Shown here one piece after another: positions 44,701 to 53,889 of a stretch of DNA of 64,000 nucleotides. Numbering within the stretch: the stretch's first letter is position 1; the number at the start of each line of letters is the position of its first letter. This DNA is from Limnephilus marmoratus (Eukaryota > Arthropoda > Insecta > Trichoptera > Limnephilidae), in the NCBI GenBank assembly GCA_917880885.1, contig OU862919.1, forward strand, positions 16,572,001 through 16,636,000. Reading direction: 5' to 3'. The notes below the pieces were generated by a model. That model had not been told where the DNA came from. It saw only the letters and a list, made by a program, of their open reading frames with translations, and did no database searches. Made by a program: the position numbers and the translations under genes.

Positions 44701-46938
44701 CACCATCAGAGCATCGTTCAGGGATATTCCGGTCGACGTCTTTGCCGAACCATCAAACACTACACGCACCTTCGTCGTGGTGCTAGCTTCTTTTATGACC
44801 GCGTGATGCGGCAAAAAATAGGATTGCTCATCCCCTCTCCATTTATCACATAACTCCATATGACCTAGTTGCTCATATTCTTGCATAAATTGTACATATT
44901 GCAATTTCAATTCAGGATTTATTAAAAATTTCTTTTCTAAATGCTTAAATCTTTTTTCCGCTGTCTTTAACGAGTCACCAAGTTGACTCACACACGGGCG
45001 GCGCGGCAGACTTACAACGTATCTACCATCGCTCTCTCTAGAGTGCGTGGCGACGAAATCCGCTTCACACGCCTTCTCCTCGTGATTTTGAAATCTCGCA
45101 GGATTCACCTCCTCCATTTTCCAAAATTTTTCTATCTGATTAGATAATGTGTTTATTGATAAACTACAAAATTGCGGTACTGGCCTTTTTTTCTGATGAA
45201 TGTTGATCGGGCCCGATATAACCCAGCCTAATTCAGTCCTCTGCAGAGTAGGTCCGGTATCCAATCTCAGCCGATCATCTTGTAGTATATCCCAAAAGCT
45301 CTCAGCGCCTAACAGGATATCAATAGGCGCCGCTACGTTGAAATTTGGGTCCGCCATTTGTAATCCCGGCGGCAGCTTAAAGTCTTTTCTGGCCACTGTT
45401 GCTTGAGGTAGGTTTGTGGTTATTTCCTGCAATATTAGACAAGTGATATTTTGATTATAATTTGTCCTCAGAGATTTCATTTTTATCGCAACACGTTTCT
45501 TTATATGGGTAACATTGTTGTGTATACCTAACACAGGCTTGTTTATATTTTCGCATCTCAAATTTAACTTCATTGCGAACTTTTCGCACATAAAATTGGC
45601 TTGAGCTCCAGAGTCAATTAGGACTCTTGCCTCATGCACTTTATTATTGTGACCTACTACCCCAATGATAGCAGTCGACAATAAAATTGTTTTTTCAGCC
45701 TTCGCTAAAGCTGAATGGTTTGATACTGAAACCCGTTCAGCATCCATTTGGCAGTCACCTCCTGGGTGATATTCACCTTTATTCATGGAGTCATCGCTCG
45801 GATGCATCTCCCTGTGCAATAACGTATTGTGGCTCTCGCTATCACAATGCTTGCATTTTAAATTAATTTTGCAATATGGGGCCGTATGTCCTAACCTCAA
45901 ACATTTGAAGCAGGCACGGTACCTCCTTATTGCGTTGGCTCTTTCTCCTGAATTTAATTTTAAAAATTTTTTACAAAAATATATTTTATGCCTTTTGTCA
46001 TTACAACAAATACAATTATTGTGGGTAGCAGCTAAAAATACCGATTCCTTTTTGGGATTATTGTTGCTACCACTTGCTTTCGGGTAGGTAGGAATTTTTT
46101 TCGAATCTGAATTTAACATTAATTCCAAAACTTGCGCACGCGAGGTCAAACATTTAAGAAATTCCTGTAATGTTGGTAGCTCATCCTGCAATGGGTTTTG
46201 TTCCCAATGCTTTCTAGAACTTGCATCCAATTTATTAGAAATTACGTATATAATTAAAGCATCCCATTGTTCGATTTTCAAGCCTAAATTTTGCAACGCT
46301 TTCAAATTTACATTAGTTTCATCAATCAGATAACGCATGGCTACTGGATCCTCATGTTTCATCTCTTTAAGTTGAAACAGAGCTTGGATGTGTCTTTGTA
46401 CGGTAGTTCGCAAATTTGCAAACCTCTGCTGCAACAATTCAAAAGCCGATATATAATTCAGGTCTGATACCTCGAAATTGGCGATGATCTTTGCTGCATT
46501 CCCCTTTAAACAGGATTGCAGATAATAAAACTTCTGTACATTGCTTATGGCAGTATTGTTATGAACTAATGTCTTAAATGTTTCTAGAAAATTAATCCAA
46601 TTTTTGGGATCTCCGTTAAATTCTCGTAACTGAAGGTTGGGTAACTTGATTTCTAATTTGGGAGTCTCTACAGACTGAATTGCTCCTTTAGCAGTCGCCA
46701 AGGTTGAATAATATTGATTTTCAAAATTCTCTCTTTGCAAATTATTATCAATTTCGTTGGAATCCGGAAGACTTTCGATTTGTTCCTGGACCTCTTCGAA
46801 ATCATCAATTATTTTTTCAATTCTCGCATAGCGAATTTTAATTTCGTTAACTGATAATGCGTTTAATGAATCCGCAAATCTCGTGAGTTTACCTTTCAAC
46901 ACTCCGCGTTTGTTAATCAACGATTTTAAATTATCCAT
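41785..46938 (-). CDS. BEL/Pao Gag-Pol polyprotein, 1717 aa, intact
   Basis: Read from 46938 down to 41785 with no internal stop. Domains in order: a helical Gag region with a DUF1759-type segment (about residues 95-240, including F-N-G-D-P-K-N-W); Cys/His knuckles (309-365, with C-F-K-C...H...C at 343-356); a retropepsin-like protease with D-S-G-A at 442-445; reverse transcriptase with T-A-D-I-E-K-M-Y (Asp771) and Y-M-D-D at 847-850; RNase H with F-C-D-A-S (Asp1027), E1071 and D1101; an integrase His/Cys zinc region (about 1331-1369, C-V-V-C at its end); and catalytic D1401, D1467 and E1519. A DUF5641-type C-terminus follows (about 1600-1700). All key catalytic residues are present. It would form particles, copy its RNA and integrate the cDNA. 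The length suits the family. Confidence 0.95.
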   Translation of the reverse strand: MDNLKSLINKRGVLKGKLTRFADSLNALSVNEIKIRYARIEKIIDDFEEVQEQIESLPDSNEIDNNLQRENFENQYYSTLATAKGAIQSVETPKLEIKLPNLQLREFNGDPKNWINFLETFKTLVHNNTAISNVQKFYYLQSCLKGNAAKIIANFEVSDLNYISAFELLQQRFANLRTTVQRHIQALFQLKEMKHEDPVAMRYLIDETNVNLKALQNLGLKIEQWDALIIYVISNKLDASSRKHWEQNPLQDELPTLQEFLKCLTSRAQVLELMLNSDSKKIPTYPKASGSNNNPKKESVFLAATHNNCICCNDKRHKIYFCKKFLKLNSGERANAIRRYRACFKCLRLGHTAPYCKINLKCKHCDSESHNTLLHREMHPSDDSMNKGEYHPGGDCQMDAERVSVSNHSALAKAEKTILLSTAIIGVVGHNNKVHEARVLIDSGAQANFMCEKFAMKLNLRCENINKPVLGIHNNVTHIKKRVAIKMKSLRTNYNQNITCLILQEITTNLPQATVARKDFKLPPGLQMADPNFNVAAPIDILLGAESFWDILQDDRLRLDTGPTLQRTELGWVISGPINIHQKKRPVPQFCSLSINTLSNQIEKFWKMEEVNPARFQNHEEKACEADFVATHSRESDGRYVVSLPRRPCVSQLGDSLKTAEKRFKHLEKKFLINPELKLQYVQFMQEYEQLGHMELCDKWRGDEQSYFLPHHAVIKEASTTTKVRVVFDGSAKTSTGISLNDALMVGAVIQKDLYSHLLRFRIHRYVMTADIEKMYRQINVCAEDRSLQKIVWRESQEEELRHYKLKTVTYGLGPSSFLATRCLRQIGMDNKVNFPVASQVIENDFYMDDLLTGGDDLEVCFQLKKQISDILLSAGMTLRKWRSNILELSSGRSQGEIAKQGNCEKMITDNSKNEKILGLIWNNELDYLSYEITRPSGKTESKRQILSCIASTFDPLGLLGPIVVVAKLIMQKLWQSKASWDDILPDEILLPWRAYLDQLSQLNVLKIPRGVISGTPRTIQLHGFCDASQKAFGACAYIVSTDSEGKRHAQLVTSKSRVAPLKCISLPKLELCSALLLAKLIKNIKLTLSIEESATYYWCDSTIALCWLRGQPARWNTFVANRVAEIQEISDPTQWRHVSSSENAADILSRGTTAERLVSTSIWWKGPSWLTEDVSTWPVSKMSCLDPPEIKSKNVLLVTDIQEWDIFEKFSSLTKLKRVIAQGLRFINNCRNPKDKTYGNLTVSELEAALKCLLKSSQEHSFKRELKDLKKHGLVNKNSRLKALNPCLMDGLICASGRLKLATYLSHHQRHPVILPPSHKLTELIIRNYHYEHLHAGPQALLSEIRLKYWPIFGRNTVKRILHKCVVCFRYRPQVCRQIMGDLPVERITPSLPFSVTGVDFAGPIDTKAGALRKSPLIKSYLCIFVCFSTKAVHLELVTDLSSDAFLNCLKRFIARRGQPEKIFSDNATTFRGASNKLKELYASLRLNNDKIHRFLADKGISWSFIPPRAPNHGGLWEAAVKSTKFHLYRITKNNPLQFELLYTLLCQIEACLNSRPLTSLSDDVDDLLPLTPNHFLMGRDASVIPELDVRELPENRLSKYQKLNALIQNFWFRWKRDYLAELQKRTKWQANNQKAIKKDDLVILMEDNMPPALWKMARILSTHPGPDGVVRVVTLKTAQGTFVRPITKICLMPIESNLDPNFPTRQITDLPKVTA

Positions 46939-47372
46939 TTTTTATACGTTTGACAATAATTCAACACAACAAATTCTAAAAATGTTCCTTAAAAAATAAT
47001 TTCTGCGCAATAATCGCGTAGAAAACCGTAGTAACCAATTCAAGCTATGAACAATGACAGAATCTTACAATAATCATCTTCTAAAACAATTAACCTAAAA
47101 TAATTCGCATGACTTGCATTTACACTGCGGGTAGTTAGTTTTTTTGTTTTTAAATAAGTACATTGACACACAAAAAATAGCACTTGTTTGAACAGGAATT
47201 CACGGAATAGAAGGAAATAATGGGCAGGGAATACTTATATTGATGTCGATCCTTGTTCTTCATTTTTTCATCTTTTCGATAGCTCTGGATTTTTGGATAG
47301 CTCGCTGGTTCATTTTATTGTTTCCTTTTAATGCCTTAATCCGATCGTAAGGTAGATGCGGCTGGAGGACCA
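46939..47372 (-). other. BEL/Pao 5' leader with candidate primer-binding site
   Basis: Directly inside the 5' LTR, the minus strand reads TGGTCCTCCAGCCGCATC (from 47372 downward). A TGG start abutting the LTR is what is expected for pairing with the CCA end of a tRNA. I could not match it to a specific tRNA with confidence. The remainder is an AT-rich leader before the polyprotein start. Confidence 0.7.
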
Positions 47373-47796
47373 TGTTATAAATTGATAATTCAGCAGAAGG
47401 ACGTCAAGTAAAAACATCTGGTTTCAATGGAGGAATTCCTGGTTTTATTCACAAAGCACATTTGCTACAATAATTTGTCCCGACCCGACAAAACACTAAA
47501 TTTGGTCACTTTGACCACTTGCTAGACAATGCTAGCTGTTTATAGGAGATCCACGAATTAAGAGAGAGTTAAACTAGAAAGGCAGACTATTTATAATAAG
47601 TTTTCTAACACAATCAAAATAAACAACACTTTCGTGTCACCATAATATACGATATAAAAAACCAGAGATCTACTTTACCGTCTAGTGTTTACCTTTAGTT
47701 TCGAATTACGTCGCTAATCTGTAAAATCCCATATTAACTGACAATAGGCTACAAAAATACGCCGCTAGATGGCAGTAGTCTTCACTCTTTTTAACA
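47373..47796 (-). promoter_or_regulatory. 5' LTR of the BEL/Pao element (promoter-bearing)
   Basis: Same 424 bp as the 3' LTR. In this family the 5' LTR drives transcription toward decreasing coordinates. I have not assigned the start site or polyadenylation signal within it. Confidence 0.9.
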
Positions 47797-47803
47797 CCCG
47801 CAA

Positions 47804-49168
47804 ATATGGAAAAACAGCTTTCTTACTCCAATATTTAAAAACGGAGACAAGTCTTTAGTTGAAAATTACAGACCAATATGCATACAATCGTCGATACCGA
47901 AAATTTTTGAAAAGTTAATACTTCAAAAAATATGTTCTTGTATAAAATTTAATATTTCATCATTTCAACACGGTTTTGTCTCTGGCCGATCTACCTTAAC
48001 TAACCTTACACTGTACGAAAATTTCATCTCAGATGCCCTTGCTAATAGAGAACAAGTTGACTCGATTTATACGGATTTTAGTAAAGCCTTTGATAAGGTT
48101 TGCCATAAAATTCTTATAAATAAATTGTCTAAACTAGGAATAAGTGGTAAATTGTTAAGTTGGATTAAGAATTACTTATCAAAACGTGTACTTACTGTCT
48201 GGATTAAAGAACACTTGTCTTACGAATTTGAAGCCACTAGCGGCGTGCCTCAGGGTTCGCACCTTGGTCCAATATTATTTATACTATTTATAAATGATGT
48301 CACTTCCATATTCTCTAATGTTAACATATTATTATTTGCCGATGATATGAAAATATATAAAATCATTAAAAATACGTATGACTGTTTGTCCCTACAAACC
48401 AATTTTATTAAATTCGCAGAGTGGTGTACAATTAACAAACTTACACTTAACATTAAAAAATGTCAAATCATGAGTTTCTTTAGAATTAAAAACCCTATCA
48501 AATATAACTATTCACTTAACAATCACATTTTATTGTCAGTACCTGTAATAAGGGACCTCGGAATAACCTTCGACACTAAACTACTATTTACCAACCATAT
48601 TGATATCGTAACTAATAAAGCTATGAAAATTCTGGGTTTTATTCTAAGGTTATGTAAGGATTTCAAAAATATCCACACATTTAAAATACTATACACAACT
48701 CTGGTTAGGAGTCATTTGGAATATAATTCCCCCATATGGAATCCTTTCTACAAAAGCCACGCAAACTCCATTGAAAGAATCCAACGCAAATTTCTGAGAT
48801 CAATTAATTTTAAATTAGGAATTCCCGCGGATGATATAAACTATAATTCTCTTTTACAAAAAATGCGACTCTTATCGTTAAAAGATAGAAGAATAATTAA
48901 TGATCTTATATTTTTATTTAAAATACAGAATAACTGGTTTGACTCCCCTGAATTGGTATCGTTAATAAATTATCATGTACCTTGCAGACCAACTCGATTC
49001 AAAACACCTTTTCACTGCAACAATAATAACACCAATGCAGGACAAAATTCAATCATAAATCGCCTGCATACTTTAGGCAATGCATACGCTAATATCGATC
49101 ACGCCGCCGGTAACCTGGCCTCATACAAAAGATGCATCAAACTAAATTTGTCTGCTAGAACCACGTAA
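47804..49168 (+). CDS. LINE reverse transcriptase, catalytic part
   Basis: The frame runs 455 codons from the BEL/Pao junction to the stop. The first in-frame ATG that gives a 347-residue product is at 48125. Motif A is F-S-K-A-F-D-K-V (about 48080), motif B is S-G-V-P-Q-G-S-H-L-G-P (residues 39-49 of the 347-aa product), and motif C is L-F-A-D-D-M (FADD at 71-74). These residues position the two catalytic metals in non-LTR reverse transcriptases. The C-terminal part includes the usual H-L-E-Y region near 48715. In intact elements the enzyme copies its own RNA at a nicked target in the nucleus. Without its endonuclease this copy would not move by itself. Confidence 0.85.
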   Translation: MWKNSFLTPIFKNGDKSLVENYRPICIQSSIPKIFEKLILQKICSCIKFNISSFQHGFVSGRSTLTNLTLYENFISDALANREQVDSIYTDFSKAFDKVCHKILINKLSKLGISGKLLSWIKNYLSKRVLTVWIKEHLSYEFEATSGVPQGSHLGPILFILFINDVTSIFSNVNILLFADDMKIYKIIKNTYDCLSLQTNFIKFAEWCTINKLTLNIKKCQIMSFFRIKNPIKYNYSLNNHILLSVPVIRDLGITFDTKLLFTNHIDIVTNKAMKILGFILRLCKDFKNIHTFKILYTTLVRSHLEYNSPIWNPFYKSHANSIERIQRKFLRSINFKLGIPADDINYNSLLQKMRLLSLKDRRIINDLIFLFKIQNNWFDSPELVSLINYHVPCRPTRFKTPFHCNNNNTNAGQNSIINRLHTLGNAYANIDHAAGNLASYKRCIKLNLSARTT

Positions 49169-49894
49169 ACACAATACATCAGGTAAACATAATATGCCTA
49201 CCAAATTAATGAATACCCTAGAAATCACAGGTACCTACTTGTAAAATTTATCATATCGGCGTCGTTGACATCAAGTTGACATAATCCATGATACCTACCT
49301 ATTAATTATTTAACTTTTTATAAAAAAAAATTTCTTGCTTCTAAGAGGATTTCTTACTTTTATAACTTTTTATATTTTATAACTTTAAATATTTATTAAT
49401 TTTTATAATTTATATTTAAAACTTTCTACCTTTCAAAGATATCTTATATTTCTAAAATTAATGAATACCTTAGAAATCACAGGTACTTTACCTACTTGTA
49501 AAAATAATCATATCGGTTCACATATACTTGGTCAAAGGTTCACATCGTTGACATCAAGTTGACATAATCCATGATATCTACCTATTAATTATTTTTACTT
49601 TTTATAATTTTTTGTTCTTGCTCCTAAAAGGATTTCTTACTTTTATAACTTTTTGTATTTTATAACTTTTTATATTTATTAATTTTTATAATTTATATAT
49701 AAAACTTTGTACCTTTTAAGTATATCTATATTTCTATATTTTACTTTTTACTATAATATTTTTAACTTTTAACTTTTGTTTTTACTCTTTTCTTAAAACT
49801 TTATACTTTGTACTCTTTTCTTTATATTTTATACCTACTATACTTTATATATACATGTATGTTAATGGCACATGTTGTGCCGTGTATTTCAAAA

Positions 49895-49925
<31 letters not shown>
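49169..49925 (+). repeat. LINE 3' untranslated region with internal duplication, hairpin and AAAT tail
   Basis: Blocks 49203-49457 and 49458-49735 are approximate direct repeats ('gaaatcacaggtac', 'gacatcaagttgacataatc', 'gatttcttacttttataact'). A stem GGCACA / TGTGCC lies at 49867-49881, just before the tail. Such short terminal hairpins and simple-repeat tails are common in CR1/Jockey-type elements. Confidence 0.7.
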
Positions 49926-49926
<1 letters not shown>

Positions 49927-50041
49927 ATATAAAGGATAAAATCACCGTTAATAATATCATATGCGTTTCTCCAAATTATCATATGCGTTTCCCCAAATTT
50001 CAATCAAGTAATTTAAATGTCCATGTATGAGACTATAATAC

Positions 50042-50147
50042 AAATATTATTTTAAAATTTATTTGGTAACAAATATGATTACTGGCTTAATTAGCGAATT
50101 TAGCCAGTAATCATATTTGTTACCAAATAAATTTTAAAATAATATTT
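50042..50147. repeat. Perfect 46-bp inverted repeat
   Basis: 50042-50087 ('aaatattattttaaaattta...gattactggct') is the exact inverse complement of 50102-50147, around a 14-nt loop 'taattagcgaattt'. No target duplication is obvious. It is either a foldback MITE or a recent inverted duplication. Confidence 0.85.
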
Positions 50148-50829
50148 TATAACGAATTGCAAGCAATACAAAATAAGGTAATAAAATAACTATTTCACTC
50201 CAAATTCAGAACATTCACAAACAAATTACATACGGAAACAAAACTGTAAACAAAAACGTACCCATATACGAATGCATGAATACAAACATACAAACGCAGA
50301 ATTCAATAAAACGTCCCAAGTACCTACACACACTTCTATATATATATATATATATGCCAAAAATGGGACACACATCCCTGAGATTTTTCTCAGGATTTTC
50401 TCGTGTGAATTAGATATACGTAAGTCACATAAAACCACAAAATATGATATTAAAATTTAATTTTAGGTTAAATATTAAAAAAAACGTACCCACATTTAAT
50501 TAATTACACAAGTACACACGTCATTATTGACCGCATCCTTCTTTTTATGTATAATTTAAATCATTTTTTAAAAGGATTATTTTTCCTTGGGGCTTTTCCG
50601 AGAAAAACTTTGACGAAATTCTAGCACACAACATTGTCAATGTCAGACTATGACAAGTCATAGGAACATTCATCTTGTATTTAGTACTTGCTATTAAATT
50701 CATCGTTTAAGAGACATACTATGGAGATCTAACAACGGATCTATCGGCGGCGGTGTCTTTTAGAAAGCGTGTTTGGATCTTGTCACCCAGTGGCTCGTCA
50801 TCAGTTTTTGATAACCATACCATACATCC
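50148..50829. other. No recognisable gene; short AT microsatellite
   Basis: An AT dinucleotide run lies near 50337-50355. Short frames on both strands cross it without domains. Confidence 0.35.
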
Positions 50830-50839
50830 AAACCTTCCT

Positions 50840-50925
50840 ATGCTCCATATCTTTTACATGCCCCCTGCTTTCAGCCACGCGACATAGTGATGCAATTAGG
50901 GATGCCATAATTTCACTCACAGAAC
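50840..50925 (+). repeat. S1 SINE 3' block fragment
   Basis: 'tttcagccacgcgacatag' and 'gcaattagggatgccataat' plus 'ttcactcaca' match the conserved S1 block ('cttcagcctcacagcatacc', 'caattggggatgccatagtc'). The head and tail are missing. Confidence 0.4.
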
Positions 50926-51304
50926 TCAAAACAATTTGCGGTGTTTATATAATTTATGAGGACGAGGTGGAAGTTACAACGGATATTAGAGGAATGCTTT
51001 TAGGAATTGTCTTTATTAGACCAAGTGGGACCTGTTAAATTATACTAAATAGGGAGTCTTCGCGTCACAGTCTATCACGGTGCGTCAAGGAAGCAAATAG
51101 TTCAACTTTGGTTAGTATATGCGACGTGACTTCCGTAACGCGAAAGACAAGCATTAGACACGTAAAAAAGCAATTATTATCAACTGTTTTGGATAGATGT
51201 GAACTGAATGAATTGAATCCAGAAGTAAGCGTGCGTGTTTGTTACGTCAATCTTGAATCTATCTATTTATTATTTCCATAAATCTAGTATGTATTACTTC
51301 ATTT

Positions 51305-51600
51305 TTGATATTAATTCCACATAGAGGGAAAGGTCAGAGAGAAAATATTTCCCTCAGGGTCTATGTATGTCATCTTTTGGGATACAGCATGGAGGGTCAT
51401 TTTAAGGAAAGAAAGTAGTGAACCTGGGTCTCGAAGATTCGCCTTTTGTAGGAGAGAAGAAACGCAGAGGCTGCCGCTGATTCCACAGCTGATTGGTGAA
51501 ACACGTGAACGAGTGAATGTGTGCTCCAAAAACTGTGAAGCAACGACTGGGTGGTCTTTTTCATACAAAACTGATTAGATTTGAGGCCAAGATACCTAAC
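51305..51600 (-). repeat. S2b SINE-like variant, copy 3
   Basis: The hairpin region ('ttccacatagaggg', 'aaaatatttccctcaggg', 'acagcatggaggg') is followed by 'ttgtaggagagaagaaacgc' as in the other S2b copies. It is more diverged. The frames over it are shadows of composition. Confidence 0.5.
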
Positions 51601-52435
51601 CAAACTGATTGCTCAGAAGTACTTACTTATTTTTGTTTTAAATTATAAAATATAAGCCTTTAGAGAATTCAGTGTTTTAATGATTTAAGAGGCAACTTCG
51701 GTAATTATATGTGAATGGTAATTATTTTGCTCCATCCACTGTGTAAATAAGTAGAAATAAAAAAATAAAATATAAAAGTTTTACGATACGATAAAATATC
51801 GACACGAAAAAACTATTTTGTAAATTAAAAAAAAAAATTTTAAGGCTATCACATTTACCCGTTCAAAGATGCCTCTAAAATCGTGAAAAGTTATTTTTTT
51901 AAAATATGACCTATATTTTGAAATTTAAGATAAAAAATAAATAAAATACTCTTGAGGAGTATTAGGTATTTCCTATTCCGATTAAAAAGAGATCATCCAT
52001 TTTATCGAAGGAAGCAAATACTTTGGGGAGTGACATTATTATTATATTAAATGAAAAAAATATACTTTGTGATAAACCGCTATTTATTTGAATTTATTTT
52101 TAACAGCCTGAAACAAAGTGTATTTTTTCATTTAAAATATAAAGATCATTCATTCAGTTTGGTTGTGTATTTTGTCCTCAAATTCGAAATTAAGCTTTGC
52201 ATAAAAAATGACGCGCAGCCTTTCTCTTAGGGTAGCTTAGGGTTCTACCAAAACCTCCAAGATCACATATGTGATCTAGGAGGTTTTGGTTCTACATAGT
52301 TTTCAAAAATAACCTTTTCGAACTAACAAAAACAAAATAACATCGTAAAGAATCGCGAAACACTTTGCGCATTCCGATACCGATTCCAATAAAAATTCAC
52401 CGGGAGAAAATATAAAACTATTCAATATTTCTATT
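51601..52435. other. No recognisable gene
   Basis: AT-rich. A 22-bp palindrome with one mismatch lies at 52247-52290 (listed separately). Confidence 0.35.
52247..52290. repeat. 44-bp palindrome without loop
   Basis: Arms 52247-52268 and 52269-52290 ('accaaaacctcc...gatcacat' and inverse) match except at one position. The centre is CATATG. It could extrude as a cruciform or mark a small inverted duplication. Confidence 0.75.
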
Positions 52436-53011
52436 TCCGTAGGGAAGGATTCGAAGTGCCATTGAGAAGACGGTTGGAATGCCGGGACTTGTGGGTCCGC
52501 GGGACGACCTTGTCACTTTCATTCTGACAGTTTATCGGTGTTATTTTCCGCAAGGAGGAGTAGTTATTCGCATCCCACCGATTCGGGGAAATTCTGTCTT
52601 CAGGAATAATTCACCACCCATTCCAAATCAAATTCCAAACCGGTGAGCGAGATTTGGACACGCTTGAATATCTTTGCGATGACTACTGCAAACACTTGCT
52701 CGTCTCGCGGACGCGTGTAACACATACCTCTGCTGCCCCAAATAATACCTGAATTGAATTATGTAGGTTGTTACGATACACAAATACGCCACTGCGCAAA
52801 CTACAGTTTCACTCCCTCGCCGCTAGCTTACCGGCGCGCTACCGGCGGCGGAACCCAAGACCGTCGGTAGCGAGCCACCAACCGCCACTTCCCTGCAGCC
52901 CCCGGTCTAGTGCGCACGCCTAATGTGTGGACCGTTCCGCGCTCATTCCAGAAAGTTCCACGCGGAAGCATGGAACGTGTTTTTGCTAAGTGATACACTG
53001 CGACACCAAGA
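52436..53011 (+). promoter_or_regulatory. CpG-rich stretch, possible promoter with a heat-shock-type element
   Basis: GC content rises sharply from about 52440, with many CpG ('ccggcgcgctaccggcggcg'). At 52946-52958 TTC-ca-GAA-ag-TTC gives three alternating units of the nTTCnnGAAn heat-shock element. No TATA box is evident. An ATG in good context follows at 53012. Alternatively the stretch is a GC-rich transposon piece. Confidence 0.35.
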
Positions 53012-53062
53012 ATGGCCGAATTCTTTCCCGATACGGAAGATACAAGAGTCCAAACGCTCACT
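53012..53062 (+). CDS. Possible first coding exon, 17 codons to a GTGAGT donor
   Basis: 'accaagaATGGCC' begins a frame M-A-E-F-F-P-D-T-E-D-T-R-V-Q-T-L-T that runs directly into GTGAGT, a strong 5' splice site, in phase 0. It sits 50-60 bp below the heat-shock-type motif in the CpG-rich stretch. No downstream exon can be linked to it within the window. The protein is not recognised. Chance occurrence is possible. Confidence 0.28.
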
Positions 53063-53889
53063 GTGAGTACCCAAGCTGTTATATTCCCCCATATTTGCAT
53101 GTGTTCGCAGTAAATTCACCGCGGAGATAAATAGCCCTTCCAGAGAGATTATAGGGACAGATTCCTCCATTTTAGATATAACTGTTGTTGCTACCCTGAA
53201 TTACTCTGTATGCATTATTGTGATATTGTGTTTACGCAGGTGTTTTACCCAATATAACTGTTGTTTACCCTGATTACTGGTTTCACTGCCTTCCCCCAGC
53301 CCGTAGAAATTTGAGCTTTATTTCAGGGAAGCCACACACACGCCTCACAGATCCTACCACCCTGGTGGTGAGGGCCTCTCCCGCTCTGCTGACTAAAACC
53401 TGAGCTAGTCTGTCGGCAGAATGTAGGGACCCCCATGTAGGTCCGCTAACAAGGTAGATACCTACATAGTACATTATTTAGTAATGCGACAATTCAATCA
53501 TACTATTAGATAATTCGTAACCTGGGAATATTTGTCTTTCTTTTTAAGGAAAACTTATACTTATTAACTTGTTGAAATTATGTCCAAGGAAGTGAGGGCG
53601 GCAGTTCACAATGAAGTTCTAATACCAATTCTGATTAAAGGCAGGTAGGTAAACATGGAACTTACAGAGGAAGAACAATATTAGAATGCAAAACTAAACT
53701 AAACCGTAAAACTATTTAGCTAAGATAGCGGAATTCTTTTATCGGCATGAAGTGAGATAAGCAAGTGAGATAGTAGGCTAATTGTATGTTAAGGGAAAAT
53801 TTCGCCTATCAATCAGAATCTAAGATAACCCCTCGCGCGTCGACCACAGCCGGATTGTTAAATCAATGAGAATTCGTGCTTTTAAGGCC
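53063..53889. other. No recognisable feature
   Basis: Mixed composition. A short C-rich stretch at 53325-53455 has no match in the window. Confidence 0.3.

Larger units (their letters stand above)
40647..47796 (-). mobile_element. Full-length BEL/Pao LTR retrotransposon, 7150 bp
   Basis: It has two 424-bp LTRs, TG...CA ends, a 5-bp target duplication and one uninterrupted gag-pol frame on the minus strand. A 5' leader of about 434 bp (46939-47372) and a 3' untranslated stretch of 714 bp (41071-41784) complete it. The gag, protease, RT, RNase H and integrase order with a DUF5641-type tail is diagnostic of BEL/Pao. No envelope-like frame follows. A classic polypurine tract before the 3' LTR is not obvious: the minus strand there reads 'ccgccgggcagta'. 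The matching LTRs imply a very recent insertion. Confidence 0.95.
40307..49168 (+). pseudogene. LINE reverse transcriptase, interrupted at 40646/47802
   Basis: Leaving out the BEL/Pao element and one copy of its target duplication restores a single phase with no stop codon: 340 + 1367 bases, 568 codons and a stop. The left exon-like part carries S-G-P-D-K-I-P-P, the usual pre-motif-A signature of Jockey/CR1 enzymes. The right part begins with E-N-Y-R-P-I. The interruption separates the finger region from the catalytic palm, so no full enzyme is made. The first 12-15 codons probably derive from flanking sequence, not from the LINE. Confidence 0.8.
40345..49925 (+). mobile_element. 5'-truncated Jockey/CR1-like LINE, split by a BEL/Pao insertion
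   Basis: The reverse transcriptase frame occupies 40307-40646 and 47802-49168. The 3' untranslated region runs to 49890 and the tail is an AAAT repeat at 49891-49925. The left boundary is set near 40345 because the bases before it belong to a repeat also found at 34440-34530. The endonuclease domain is absent, so the copy was truncated on insertion. No target duplication of its own was found. Confidence 0.8.

Noticed and set aside
42362..46087. Several plus-strand frames of 60-100 codons opposite the polyprotein
   Set aside because: Antisense shadows of the long minus-strand coding region.
41785..46938. Endogenous retrovirus
   Set aside because: The domain order and C-terminal type are BEL/Pao and there is no envelope frame after pol, so an LTR retrotransposon is the better call.
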